From Pseudalkalibacillus sp045920555 (GTDB lineage Bacteria > Bacillota > Bacilli > Bacillales > Fictibacillaceae), in NCBI RefSeq assembly GCF_045920555.1, contig NZ_CP174509.1, forward strand, positions 3,410,001-3,474,000: a stretch of 64,000 nucleotides of DNA, in the 5' to 3' direction. The notes under the pieces were generated by a model. The model made no database searches. It had not been told where the DNA came from and worked only from the letters and a program-made list of their open reading frames with translations. Shown piece by piece: positions 24,235-33,153 of this stretch. The first letter of the stretch is position 1. Every line of letters starts with the position of its first letter. The translations under genes were made by a program, and so were the position numbers.

Positions 24235-24771
24235 TCATAGCTTATTAAGTTCTTTAGTCAACCGCTCAAAAGATTCATAATCCTTACGATCAAGTGCCTC
24301 ATCAATTTGTGATTGAAGCGACTTCTTACGGAAATGGCTGAATGACTGATCAAGAATCATTTCTGCCCATAATCCATATTTCTTGTCTGGAACCATATTT
24401 TCTGGAATATGAGGATTTTCCTCCAGTACGGCTACGTATTGTGGCGTACGATAAGCACCTTTGAACTTCAATTCAATATACACATCTTCATCCTGATTCA
24501 GGCGGATATCGTGGAACGATTTTTCAGCGTCCGTTGTCAAGATATTCTGTTTATAGAATCGGAAAGGTACACCATCCACACAGTTGGTAGACATGATGAT
24601 CGCTTTCGGACAGTACTCAGCGTTTTCCACAAAATGGACGTTTTCCATCAACGCCTCATCGCTCACTAAATAGTTAAGCAGCCATACGCATTCACGTTTT
24701 TTCAGTTGATAATGGTTTAAAAACCATTTTAGAAAATCTTTTTTTTCTAAGACGGTAACGGTGCTGCCCAT
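24235..24771 (-). CDS. ypiB: UPF0302 protein YpiB
   Basis: 178 residues: an N-terminal YpiB fold (UPF0302) followed by a C-terminal helical IDEAL-type region (about 140-178, QSQIDEALDRKDYESFERL). The biochemical role is not established. GGAGGG precedes the ATG by 6 bases. It follows ypiA with about 200 bases between, as in B. subtilis. Soluble and acidic, with no catalytic residues recognised. Confidence 0.9.
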   Translation of the reverse strand: MGSTVTVLEKKDFLKWFLNHYQLKKRECVWLLNYLVSDEALMENVHFVENAEYCPKAIIMSTNCVDGVPFRFYKQNILTTDAEKSFHDIRLNQDEDVYIELKFKGAYRTPQYVAVLEENPHIPENMVPDKKYGLWAEMILDQSFSHFRKKSLQSQIDEALDRKDYESFERLTKELNKL

Positions 24772-24966
24772 TGCAATCCCTCCATCATTCCCATGTCATT
24801 CGAGATCTTACAATTTCTTACAGCCAAACAGCTTTACATAACTGATTTGATGATTACTTACTATGTTCTATCTTAATTGGTTTAATTCCTTCTTTTTTGT
24901 GAAATTTTTGTGTATTAGATGTACCTGCCCCTTGAATGAATGATCCGTTCAAACAAAAAATACATC

Positions 24967-26229
24967 TCATTGATCCTGTAACCGGAGAATTTCTTCTTCA
25001 AGATGATGACGATCAGGATCAATTGTCATTGCTTTGCTGAATAATTCTTTCGCCTTGCCACGCTCACTGATTTCAAGTGAATACCATCCGTAATCTTCTA
25101 AAAACTCTGGCTGGTCTTTGAGTTCAGTATATGCTTCTTGATACTTTTTTAATGCGTGTTCATCGTCTTCTAATTCTCGATAGGCGACCGCTGTTTTCCA
25201 ATTGGCGTCAGGTGAGAGGTCCCCATAACGTCCAATTTCCCCAGCCAGGTCTGTAACAGCTTCATACATGTTATCCTGAAGATATTGTTCCATCAAGACA
25301 GATGTGGCATTCATGTTAGAAGGATTCAGGCTTAATGTATGTTTCAACAGTTCGATCCCTTTGTCCTGGTCTTTTAACCGAAAGGCTAGCTTTCCTGCTT
25401 GTAAGTACAATTCTTCGTTAAATTCATCCCACCGGATACCTTCCAAACAAGCTTCCATCGCCTCTTGCAAAGCACCTTCCTCCTCATAAGCCCGAGCTAA
25501 TGTAGGGTATAATGTGGTGTATTGAGGATCCAGGTCTTTCAAATGGTTGAGTGCTTGGATCGCTTTCTGGTGTTCGCCGATCCGGCTTGCCGTCAATGCG
25601 TATCCAAACCAATCATCTGGATTAGACTCTTCTTGAAGTCCTTTTTCATAACAGGTCAAAGCCTCTTCAAATTGTCCCGATCCTGTCAGTGATTCTGCCA
25701 TTCGTAAATGAATCGGGATCTGATTGAAATCTTCATGTCCAGCTTTGATCAATTCCTCATAGTAGATCCTGCTTCGATTAAAGTTCCCTTGATGTAAATA
25801 AAATTCCCCAAGACCGAATGTAATAACTGGTTCATTTGGAGCAATTCGCTTTGCTGTTAACAACTTCTGTTCTGCAACTTCAGATAGTCCTTGTCTTTCA
25901 TATAGATCAGCCGAAAGTACCAAAGCCTCAAGATACCGCTCATTCTCAGATGTGATGGAAGAAAGCATCTGGAGCGCTTCCTCTTCGTGTTCTATTTCGA
26001 TGTATAATTCTGCGGCAAACAATTTCAAATCATCAACCTCTGGATAAAACGCGATCAATTCTTCAATGACATCTAATGCTTCCTCAATAAACCCGAGTTC
26101 ATTATAGATTTGTGCGATTTCAAGGAGGGTATCATGATCAGCGTTCTCTCTCAATTTTTTCAATAAACCGAGCCCTTTTTCAATTTCTCCACGGTCTATC
26201 GTCTCTATAGCTTCTTGCACACTCGGCAT
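24967..26229 (-). CDS. ypiA: Tetratricopeptide repeat protein YpiA
   Basis: 420 residues made almost wholly of helical TPR units; at least ten can be seen, for example LLKKLRENADHDTLLEIAQIYNELG near the start and YQEAYTELKDQPEFLEDYGWYSLE near the end. TPR proteins are protein-binding scaffolds; the partner of YpiA is unknown. Length and position next to ypiB match B. subtilis YpiA. In B. subtilis aroE lies immediately upstream; here an unrecognised 302-residue gene takes that place. Confidence 0.92.
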   Translation of the reverse strand: MPSVQEAIETIDRGEIEKGLGLLKKLRENADHDTLLEIAQIYNELGFIEEALDVIEELIAFYPEVDDLKLFAAELYIEIEHEEEALQMLSSITSENERYLEALVLSADLYERQGLSEVAEQKLLTAKRIAPNEPVITFGLGEFYLHQGNFNRSRIYYEELIKAGHEDFNQIPIHLRMAESLTGSGQFEEALTCYEKGLQEESNPDDWFGYALTASRIGEHQKAIQALNHLKDLDPQYTTLYPTLARAYEEEGALQEAMEACLEGIRWDEFNEELYLQAGKLAFRLKDQDKGIELLKHTLSLNPSNMNATSVLMEQYLQDNMYEAVTDLAGEIGRYGDLSPDANWKTAVAYRELEDDEHALKKYQEAYTELKDQPEFLEDYGWYSLEISERGKAKELFSKAMTIDPDRHHLEEEILRLQDQ

Positions 26230-26248
26230 GATAGGACATCCTTTCTTT

Positions 26249-27157
26249 CTATAACAAGTCGTTGGCCATCGCTCGGAATATACCCGGCCGGATGATTTTC
26301 AATTCTCTTCCGGTTCCTGGTTCGAGGCGAACTTCCTCTCCAACTTTGATGACTGTTCCATTTTGTACGACGATTGCTGGATTATTACTTCCATCATACT
26401 TCAGTATTTGTTCCCCATCAACCGAAACGTTTTCCTTGTAAATCAAATAATCTACATCACTTCCGGATACCCATGAGCCTTTTTTAGGATATATACCGAG
26501 CCCTTGTAATTGATCCTTCGACAATCGTTCTCCCTCATCTGGGAATGCATCAATCGTAGCAATTGATTTTTCTTTACAGATCCTTCTCCACTTTTCTTTC
26601 AGTTGCATCAATCTTTTTTCATGGACGGGGAGTTGTGACCAATCAGCGAGGATAGGGATCGTATAGGGGAAATTCACATTCCTGATCCATTCCCAGATGA
26701 CAGTGTCAAGATCTTCCTCCTGCTCGACAATCGCATTGATGAATGGGAGTTTATGCTTTTGGCAGGTCCGGATAAGCGAAGGAGAGATTCTAGTCATCGG
26801 AAGCTCTACACCTATGACGTAATCAATTGGTAAATTGGAGAGCTGTTTCCTGAATGATTCTAAGCAGTGTTCGAATTCTTTTGTGTATTTTAAAGGAAAA
26901 GCCGTCACTACCGTGGTACATCCTTTAAAGACGAGTTCTTTACAGTGCTTGATCAGTGATTCTTCATCCTTGCAACTTAAAGAAAATTCTCTCAGTATAT
27001 GTCCTGGGATCACATTCAAACCAGTAGAGTTGACAGTGTAACACTTCATTTTAAGAGGTCTTTCTGATACATAACAAATGACATTATTTTTGATGTGGAC
27101 ATGCTTCTTTCGAGGATCTTTATCTGTGGTCCAGACATTTTCTAAAATATATTCCAT
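26249..27157 (-). CDS. Unrecognised protein, degenerate amidohydrolase-like
   Basis: 302 residues, soluble. The ends look like the small beta domain of amidohydrolases: the N-terminus reads WTTDKDPRKKHVHIKNNVI ... GLNVIPGHI and the C-terminus NPAIVVQNGTVIKVG ... LKIIRPGIFRAM. Active family members carry HxH after the PG(F/H)ID segment; none is present here, and the middle lacks the other metal ligands. A role as an enzyme is therefore doubtful. GAGGAGGGG precedes the ATG. It replaces the aroE-tyrA region between ypiA and hisC. The family assignment is tentative. Confidence 0.5.
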   Translation of the reverse strand: MEYILENVWTTDKDPRKKHVHIKNNVICYVSERPLKMKCYTVNSTGLNVIPGHILREFSLSCKDEESLIKHCKELVFKGCTTVVTAFPLKYTKEFEHCLESFRKQLSNLPIDYVIGVELPMTRISPSLIRTCQKHKLPFINAIVEQEEDLDTVIWEWIRNVNFPYTIPILADWSQLPVHEKRLMQLKEKWRRICKEKSIATIDAFPDEGERLSKDQLQGLGIYPKKGSWVSGSDVDYLIYKENVSVDGEQILKYDGSNNPAIVVQNGTVIKVGEEVRLEPGTGRELKIIRPGIFRAMANDLL

Positions 27158-27262
27158 CCCAACGGTCCCCTCCTCATATTGAACAACGGTGTTTATAGAC
27201 AGGCTATGAAGGGAGCGCTGAATTCAGAACATTCGGTGAATCATTTAAGCATAAAAAAAAGC

Positions 27263-27295
27263 CCAGTTACATGTAGAAATCTACAAAGTAACTGG
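27263..27295 (-). terminator. Intrinsic terminator after hisC
   Basis: Minus-strand CCAGTTAC/GTAACTGG with an inner TTGTAGATTTCTACA hairpin, followed by GCTTTTTTTT. It lies 126 bases past the hisC stop codon and insulates the 26249 gene. Confidence 0.88.
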
Positions 27296-27420
27296 ATCAA
27301 TTGTCCATTTTTATATGGATAGGAGTGGAGAGAAACCATACTACAATTATTATAACAAGCTATAATCAAAAATCAATATATTTTTTGAAAATTTATATAA
27401 TTGTATCTATTCTGATAAAA

Positions 27421-28524
27421 TTAAGACGCAGTTTCTTTGTCCAGCCAATTGGATAGACATTGGATGATCCCTTCATTTTGTTCTTTGCTCCCTACTGTTA
27501 TGCGTACACTTGTAGGGAATCCCAGAGCGTTACCGGAACGGACGATGTACCCATTCTTCAACAAATAATTGAACACTTCATCCCCTTGTTTCGTTTTAAA
27601 ATCGATCAAGATAAAGTTTCCTTGTGAAGGATAGAATCTTAAATCATAGTTTTCACAAAAAGCCTCATACTGCTCCATTCCTTCCCGGTTCCTTTCACGG
27701 CACATCTTTATGAAGTCTAAATGATCAAGTGCCGTGATCGCAGCTCTCTGGGCAACACGGGACGTATTGAAAGGTTCACGAACTGGATCTACAATTTTGA
27801 TGAGATCCTCATGAGCGACTCCATAACCAATCCGTAAAGACGCTAATCCAAAGGCTTTGGAGAAAGTCCGGAAGACGATCAGATTACGATACTCACGTTG
27901 AAGGGCAAGGGTATCAGGATAGTCATCTGCCACAACGTACTCTTGATATGCCTCATCACAGGCTACAATTACATCAGACGGTACTCGTTCTAAAAAGGAA
28001 ACGAGTTCCCTCTCCGTCACGATCGTGCCGGTAGGATTGTTCGGGCTGCAAATCCAGACGATTTTCGTATTCCTATCAATCGCTCCATACATTTTATCTA
28101 AATCGTGTTTCCCTTCTTCTGTAAGAGGCACTTCAATGATCTCAGCACCCTCGATCACCGAATTATGCTTATATTGAGGAAATGTCGGGGCTGCCATCAC
28201 CGTATTGGATTCAGGAGATAAGTATGTCCGGCAAAACATTTCAACCACTTCATCTGAACCATTCCCGAACAAAATTTGTTGTGGTTTAACATTCAAGTAA
28301 TTTGCAAGCTTGAATCGTATTTCAGCTGCGTACCCATCCGGATAAATCGATACACTGTTCAACTCATCCATCACTGCATCTTTAACCGCGGATGCACAAC
28401 CAAAAGGATTTTCGTTCGATGCCAGTTTCGTTACTGAAGTAAGACCAAGTTCTCTTTTGACCTCTTCGATAGGTTTACCTGGTTGATAAGCCTTCAGAGA
28501 TAAAATTTGCTCCTTTGCTTTCAT
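27421..28524 (-). CDS. hisC: Histidinol-phosphate aminotransferase
   Basis: PLP-dependent class II-type aminotransferase of histidine synthesis; in Bacillus this enzyme also transaminates aromatic amino acid precursors. 367 residues. Motifs: LASNENPFG (34-42), CSPNNPTG (159-166), the CDEAYQEY segment (189-196) and the PLP lysine K223 in RTFSKAFGLASLRIGYG. It follows aroB with a 73-base gap. In B. subtilis hisC sits between trpA and tyrA; here neither is present, so it is the only survivor of that supra-operon segment apart from aroB. Confidence 0.95.
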   Translation of the reverse strand: MKAKEQILSLKAYQPGKPIEEVKRELGLTSVTKLASNENPFGCASAVKDAVMDELNSVSIYPDGYAAEIRFKLANYLNVKPQQILFGNGSDEVVEMFCRTYLSPESNTVMAAPTFPQYKHNSVIEGAEIIEVPLTEEGKHDLDKMYGAIDRNTKIVWICSPNNPTGTIVTERELVSFLERVPSDVIVACDEAYQEYVVADDYPDTLALQREYRNLIVFRTFSKAFGLASLRIGYGVAHEDLIKIVDPVREPFNTSRVAQRAAITALDHLDFIKMCRERNREGMEQYEAFCENYDLRFYPSQGNFILIDFKTKQGDEVFNYLLKNGYIVRSGNALGFPTSVRITVGSKEQNEGIIQCLSNWLDKETAS

Positions 28525-28597
28525 AAAAACACCCCTGTTCCATTTGATAGTAAGTTAGTAGGTTTATACCCTGTTTCTACTCCTGGTAAGATGAATT

Positions 28598-29695
28598 CTA
28601 GGTCATAACGTCAGCTTTCACCCATGCCTTGAACGATGACAATTGATCAAGAATGAATTGATCGTCGACTTTTTCAAGAGTTGCTTCTCCGCATTCCTTC
28701 AATAACACCATATTGATCTGTTGCCTGTTGTTTTTTTTGTCTTGCTTCATTCTCTCAAGTAATAAGCCGGATCTGTTCATGGTAGGATGCCACTTAGCAT
28801 AGCCTAACTGTTCTATCCACTGATAGAAGTGTTTAGACACGATCGTACGGTTCATATGTGCTTCGCTTAACTTGATAGCATACAGCATACCGATCATGAC
28901 CGCTTCACCATGGGAAATGCTTTGATACCTGCTTTCTGCTTCGATAGCATGCCCCAACGTATGCCCTAGATTCAGATAAGCACGTATTCCTGCTTCACGC
29001 TCGTCCAATCCAACGATTTCAGCTTTCAATTCAATTGCACGCTTGATGACTTTTCCCAGAAGTTCTTCCTTTACTGGCAACGACTCTATATTCGAGGAAA
29101 GAAATTCATAGAATTCAGCATCTCGTATGAGTCCAAGCTTCACAATTTCCGCAAATCCAGACCGCCATTCCCTTGCAGGCAAAGTTTCAAGAAAATTGAC
29201 GTCGAATAAAACCGCTTCAGGTTGGTGGAATGCCCCAATCAAATTTTTACCTAAAGAATGGTTGATGCCGACCTTACCACCAACACTGCTGTCATGTGCT
29301 AGAAGTGTGGTAGGTATTTGGATGAACCGTACACCTCGCAAGTAAGTAGAGGCTATGAAACCAGCAAGGTCCCCGACCACTCCTCCTCCAAGAGCAATGA
29401 TAAGAGCATTCCGATCCAATTGACACCTCAGTGCATAGGAGATCCCCTTTTCATATTCCCTTAAAGACTTGCTCGATTCACCCGCTGGTATGACCCACTC
29501 ATTCACTTGAAAGTCTTTAAGCTCCCCCTTTACTTGTTGTAAATAAAGAGGAGCGACATTACTATCCGTTATGATCAAAATACCGCTGCATCCAGGAACA
29601 GATTCCTTTATTAAATTACTAAGTTTTGAAATCGTCCCTTGCCCCACATAAACTGGATATTGCTTACTTACTGTTTTCACATCAATGGTTTCCAA
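28598..29695 (-). CDS. aroB: 3-dehydroquinate synthase
   Basis: NAD- and metal-dependent enzyme closing DAHP to 3-dehydroquinate, shikimate pathway step 2. 365 residues. Conserved segments include IIALGGGVVGDLAGFIASTYLRG, PTTLLAHDSSVGGKVGIN, the zinc-binding region LNLGHTLGHAIE, and KKNNRQQINMVLL. Downstream of cheR by 43 bases. aroF (chorismate synthase) and aroH, its B. subtilis neighbours, are absent between cheR and aroB and must be encoded elsewhere if the pathway is complete. Confidence 0.97.
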   Translation of the reverse strand: METIDVKTVSKQYPVYVGQGTISKLSNLIKESVPGCSGILIITDSNVAPLYLQQVKGELKDFQVNEWVIPAGESSKSLREYEKGISYALRCQLDRNALIIALGGGVVGDLAGFIASTYLRGVRFIQIPTTLLAHDSSVGGKVGINHSLGKNLIGAFHQPEAVLFDVNFLETLPAREWRSGFAEIVKLGLIRDAEFYEFLSSNIESLPVKEELLGKVIKRAIELKAEIVGLDEREAGIRAYLNLGHTLGHAIEAESRYQSISHGEAVMIGMLYAIKLSEAHMNRTIVSKHFYQWIEQLGYAKWHPTMNRSGLLLERMKQDKKNNRQQINMVLLKECGEATLEKVDDQFILDQLSSFKAWVKADVMT

Positions 29696-29738
29696 TTTAA
29701 AACTCCTCTGACTAAGTCACATTAGTTGTTCATAGACT

Positions 29739-30512
29739 TTATTTTTTAGCATAAAAAAATGTCGCAATTGATTCAAGCCCAAATTGATTCGGATTAAAGA
29801 TCTGTTCCGTACTTCCAACGAACAAAATACCTCCAGGACGTAAAGCTTGGCTGAACTTTAGATAAAGCTGACGCTTCGCATCTTCGGTAAAATAGATCAT
29901 GACGTTCCGGCATACGATCAAATCGAAATTAGTCTTGAAAGGTTCAGCAAGCATGTTGTGTTTTTCATAATGGATATTGCCTTTCAGCATATCATTTACC
30001 TTATAACCAATTCCATCTTTTTCGAAATATTCCTTCTTCATCTTTATTGGTACATCTTTCAAACTTTTTTCCAAGTAGTAACCTAGCTTTGCCCGTTTGA
30101 TGGCTAACTCATCTATGTCCGTGGCTAAGATGGAAAATTTCTGAGAAGGGATCATCTCTCTTAATATCATAGCAAGAGTATATGGTTCTTCTCCAGTTGA
30201 ACATGCTGCACTCCAAGTATTAAGTGAATCTTTCCCTTTCAACAATATCGGGATCAGTTCGTTTTGCAGCACTTCCCACCTTGATGGATTTCTGAAGAAC
30301 TCTGAAACATTGATGGTCATTCGGTCGAGGAATTCCTCTAGCAAGATATTGTTTCTTTTCATTGCATCATAATAATCGATGAATGTGCCGTACCCTTTCT
30401 TATCCCTCAACGCAATTAGACGACGTTTCATTTGCCCTTCTTTATAAAGTGACAAATCTATCCCTGTTTCTTTTTTGATTCGTGTTGAAAACAATGAATA
30501 ATCTTGATCCAT
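29739..30512 (-). CDS. cheR: Chemotaxis protein methyltransferase CheR
   Basis: S-adenosylmethionine-dependent methyltransferase that methylates glutamates of chemoreceptors. 257 residues. The N-terminal helical domain (about 1-70) binds the receptor; the catalytic domain shows TWSAACSTGEEPYTLAMIL (SAM loop), SILATDIDELAI (acidic ligand) and the FDLIVCRNVMIYF motif. It is a single gene here, followed by aroB as in the Bacillus arrangement; the other chemotaxis genes lie outside. Confidence 0.96.
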   Translation of the reverse strand: MDQDYSLFSTRIKKETGIDLSLYKEGQMKRRLIALRDKKGYGTFIDYYDAMKRNNILLEEFLDRMTINVSEFFRNPSRWEVLQNELIPILLKGKDSLNTWSAACSTGEEPYTLAMILREMIPSQKFSILATDIDELAIKRAKLGYYLEKSLKDVPIKMKKEYFEKDGIGYKVNDMLKGNIHYEKHNMLAEPFKTNFDLIVCRNVMIYFTEDAKRQLYLKFSQALRPGGILFVGSTEQIFNPNQFGLESIATFFYAKK

Positions 30513-30611
30513 GCATATTTCTCCTCATTTGTGTTTTCTACTATATATATCGGTAAATAGCCTGATTATTTATGAAAGAATTGGATAAAAAAGAAAAAAG
30601 GAGAAAATAAA

Positions 30612-30710
30612 ATGGAAATCAGTGTACATGAAAGATTTCTCTCGGACTATATTCCGCTATTTTTGATAAAAAGGGATTGTTCTAAAATTAGAAGACATCT
30701 GTTCCGTTAA
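30612..30710 (+). CDS. Possible 32-residue peptide
   Basis: Plus-strand frame MEISVHERFLSDYIPLFLIK then RDCSKIRRHLFR. AAAAAGGAG lies 8 bases before the ATG, which is the main evidence. It is antisense to nothing and lies between cheR and ndk, both on the other strand. No family is recognised, and with this length a chance frame is quite possible. Confidence 0.25.
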   Translation: MEISVHERFLSDYIPLFLIKRDCSKIRRHLFR

Positions 30711-30858
30711 CTTAGTAAAGGTCGCTGATTTTTTATGATTTTTCGGTAAATAAGGGCTAGGGTGTCCGCAAAAAATGATTTGATTCTCATGTGAAAGAAA
30801 ATCAGAACTTTCCAATGACTTGGTTACACTTCATTCAAGTGTAAAAAATATGAAAAAA

Positions 30859-30879
30859 CCAGCCGATCAATTCGGCTGG
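30859..30879 (-). terminator. Intrinsic terminator after ndk
   Basis: Minus-strand CCAGCCGA/TCGGCTGG (8 bp) with a 5-base loop and TTTTTT, 12 bases past the ndk stop codon. Confidence 0.92.
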
Positions 30880-30890
30880 CTCTGGGTTGC

Positions 30891-31334
30891 TTAAACCCAC
30901 TTTGCAATTGTTTTGTCATAATTCACGAGCTCTTCTTCATTGAAAAACAAGTTGATTTCTCTTTCAGCGCTTTCAGGAGAGTCTGAACCATGAATGATAT
31001 TTTGTCCTACCTGTACAGCGTAGTCGCCACGGATCGTTCCAGGAGACGCATCCGAAGGATTCGTCTTACCCATCATGTTACGTGCAGTCGCGATTACATT
31101 TTCACCTTCCCAAACCATTGCAAAAACCGGGCCGGAAGTGATGAAGTCCACGAGTTCGCCAAAGAAAGGACGCTCTTTATGTTCACCATAATGGTTCTGA
31201 GCCAATTCTTCAGAAATCTGCATAAGCTTCGCTCCAGCCAATTTGAATCCTTTTTTCTCGAAACGGCTTACGATTTCTCCAATAAGGTTACGTTGAACGC
31301 CATCAGGCTTTACCATCAAAAAAGTTTTTTCCAT
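30891..31334 (-). CDS. ndk: Nucleoside diphosphate kinase
   Basis: Transfers the terminal phosphate among nucleoside di- and triphosphates through a phospho-histidine. 147 residues from the ATG at 31334; AGGGG lies 9-10 bases upstream, whereas the in-frame GTG at 31340 is too close to it. The active-site histidine is in NIIHGSDSPESAEREI, and the N-terminal KTFLMVKPDGVQRNLIGEI is the family signature. Position between hepT and cheR as in B. subtilis. Confidence 0.97.
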   Translation of the reverse strand: MEKTFLMVKPDGVQRNLIGEIVSRFEKKGFKLAGAKLMQISEELAQNHYGEHKERPFFGELVDFITSGPVFAMVWEGENVIATARNMMGKTNPSDASPGTIRGDYAVQVGQNIIHGSDSPESAEREINLFFNEEELVNYDKTIAKWV

Positions 31335-31422
31335 GATCACTTACCCCTAACTTATGTATAATTTTCGGACGTCCATGATTGTCCGAAATGATTTTAACAA
31401 ATTTTAAGCGTTTTCACAACTT

Positions 31423-32391
31423 TTAATAGTTTCTCCGGCCGATATATTCAGCGATTTGTCTTAAAGAGCGTTTTGCCCGGTTATCTGGAAGGTCGCGGAG
31501 TGAGTTGAACGCCTTTTTCAAATAACGATCAGAGATTTCCTTTGAGTTTTCGATCGCACCCATCGCCTTGATGTCACGGATCAATCCTTCAATTAAATTC
31601 TGAGGAATCGGTTGGTTTTCAAAAACTGATTGGAGGCGTGCCTTGAAATCAGGATCCTCCATTGCAAAAAATACAGGCAAAGTGATATTCCCTTGTTGAA
31701 GATCCCCTCCCGCGGGTTTACCCAGCTGTTTTTCAGTCGCAGTGAAATCCAAGATGTCATCTGTAATCTGGAAAGCCATGCCCACGTTATAACCGAACTG
31801 TTTAAGCTGCCTCTGGACATGAGGTTCAGCATCTCCGGCAAGCGCACCTAATTCACAGCTGACAGAAATCAATAAAGCTGTCTTACGCTTGATTCTCCTG
31901 AAGTAGTCCCTCGCATTTTGATTGAGATCATATTGTTCCCTGATCTGCTCGATTTCTCCGAGGCACATTTCCATAATCGCTTCTGACAGTACTTTATGAG
32001 CCTCCAGTTTATTCAAGTGGGTGATATATTCCAAGGAGCGCGCGAAGATATAATCCCCCGTATACATCGCAACTCGGTTATCCCATTGGGCTTTGATAGT
32101 TGATTTACCGCGACGGAGTGAGGCGTCATCAATGACGTCGTCATGGACGAGGGATGCCATATGGATAAGTTCTAACGCTACAGCAGCCCTTTTGACGCGA
32201 TCAACATCATACTTGCCAAATTGAGCAGACAACAACACAAAAACAGGGCGGATCCTCTTTCCCCCTGCTTTCAATAATTGTATTGATGCATCTTGAAGAA
32301 TCGAATGCTGTGCCTCGATTGTCTTTTCAAGGTCATTTTCAATTGTCGAAAGTTCATTACGCAAATGAGAATAGATCGTTGTTAATTTCAT
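31423..32391 (-). CDS. hepT: Heptaprenyl diphosphate synthase, component II
   Basis: Catalytic subunit of the two-part synthase that makes the C35 side chain of menaquinone-7. 322 residues, all-helical prenyltransferase. The two aspartate-rich motifs are LVHDDVIDDA (first) and ITDDILDF (second), with KRIRPVFVLL near the start. It works only with component I (hepS, 33137), and menG lies between the two as in B. subtilis gerC (hepS-menG-hepT). Confidence 0.96.
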   Translation of the reverse strand: MKLTTIYSHLRNELSTIENDLEKTIEAQHSILQDASIQLLKAGGKRIRPVFVLLSAQFGKYDVDRVKRAAVALELIHMASLVHDDVIDDASLRRGKSTIKAQWDNRVAMYTGDYIFARSLEYITHLNKLEAHKVLSEAIMEMCLGEIEQIREQYDLNQNARDYFRRIKRKTALLISVSCELGALAGDAEPHVQRQLKQFGYNVGMAFQITDDILDFTATEKQLGKPAGGDLQQGNITLPVFFAMEDPDFKARLQSVFENQPIPQNLIEGLIRDIKAMGAIENSKEISDRYLKKAFNSLRDLPDNRAKRSLRQIAEYIGRRNY

Positions 32392-32400
32392 AACTTCACC

Positions 32401-33153
32401 TTAGCCCTGACGTTCTTGTGTATCCTCGGGTTTATAACCGATATGGGTGGCAGCTACTCCCCCTGAATAAGAAATGATTTCAACCTTTTCAAAACCAGTA
32501 TCTTCGAATTTTGCCGCTAATTCCTTTCTGCCTGGAAAATCTTTTGCAGATTCTTGGAGCCAAGAATATTCTTGATAGCTTTTCGCAAAAATACGCCCCA
32601 ATGCAGGCATCAGATACCTAAAATACCCAAAATAGAGTTGTCTGAATACCGGAATAGTCGGCTGAGAGGTTTCAAGACAGACTACTTTACCACTGGGTTT
32701 TACCACACGATACATTTCACTCAACACTTGATTCAAATCTGGAACGTTACGTAACCCGAAACCGATGGTGACATAATCGAAGGTGTTGTTTTCGTATGGC
32801 AGTTCCATTGCATTCCCATGCTTCAACTGGATATTGGCCAGTCCTTCCTTCTTAACCTTCTCTTCACCGACTGACAACATATTTTTACTGAAGTCAAGCC
32901 CATATGCTTTACCACCTGGGCCGATCGCCCTTGCCATTGCAATCGTCCAATCACCTGTTCCGCAGCATACATCCAAAGTAGTCGAGTTTTTTTGTACATC
33001 CATTCTTCTCATCGTATCACGACGCCAAGCGATATGCCGTTGGAAGCTGATGATCGAGTTCATTTTGTCATAATGATTCGATATGGATTCAAATACTTGG
33101 TGGACACGCTGTTCTTTTGTTTCTTGTTGCACTGGATCACCCTTCTTCTGCAT
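32401..33153 (-). CDS. menG: Demethylmenaquinone methyltransferase
   Basis: SAM-dependent enzyme that adds the ring methyl group in the last step of menaquinone synthesis (MenG/UbiE; gerCB). 250 residues. The SAM motif is LDVCCGTGDWTIAMA, followed by HGNAMELPY, the UbiE signature FDYVTIGFGLRNV and EYSWLQESAKDFPG. It overlaps hepS by 17 bases and is followed by hepT, so side-chain synthesis and ring methylation are encoded as one unit feeding the menaquinol used by QcrABC. Confidence 0.96.
   Translation of the reverse strand: MQKKGDPVQQETKEQRVHQVFESISNHYDKMNSIISFQRHIAWRRDTMRRMDVQKNSTTLDVCCGTGDWTIAMARAIGPGGKAYGLDFSKNMLSVGEEKVKKEGLANIQLKHGNAMELPYENNTFDYVTIGFGLRNVPDLNQVLSEMYRVVKPSGKVVCLETSQPTIPVFRQLYFGYFRYLMPALGRIFAKSYQEYSWLQESAKDFPGRKELAAKFEDTGFEKVEIISYSGGVAATHIGYKPEDTQERQG

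Larger units (their letters stand above)
30513..30890. other. Intergenic region between cheR and ndk
   Basis: About 378 bases, AT-rich. It contains a possible 32-codon plus-strand frame (30612-30710) with a good ribosome-binding site and the ndk terminator. No other gene or RNA family is recognised. Confidence 0.5.

Noticed and set aside
24006..24248. 80-codon plus frame after ypiB
   Set aside because: It spans the ypiB terminator and has no ribosome-binding site or family similarity.
27158..27420. T-box or riboswitch leader upstream of the 26249 gene or at hisC
   Set aside because: The only structure is a plain terminator after hisC; no T-box or riboswitch signature was seen.
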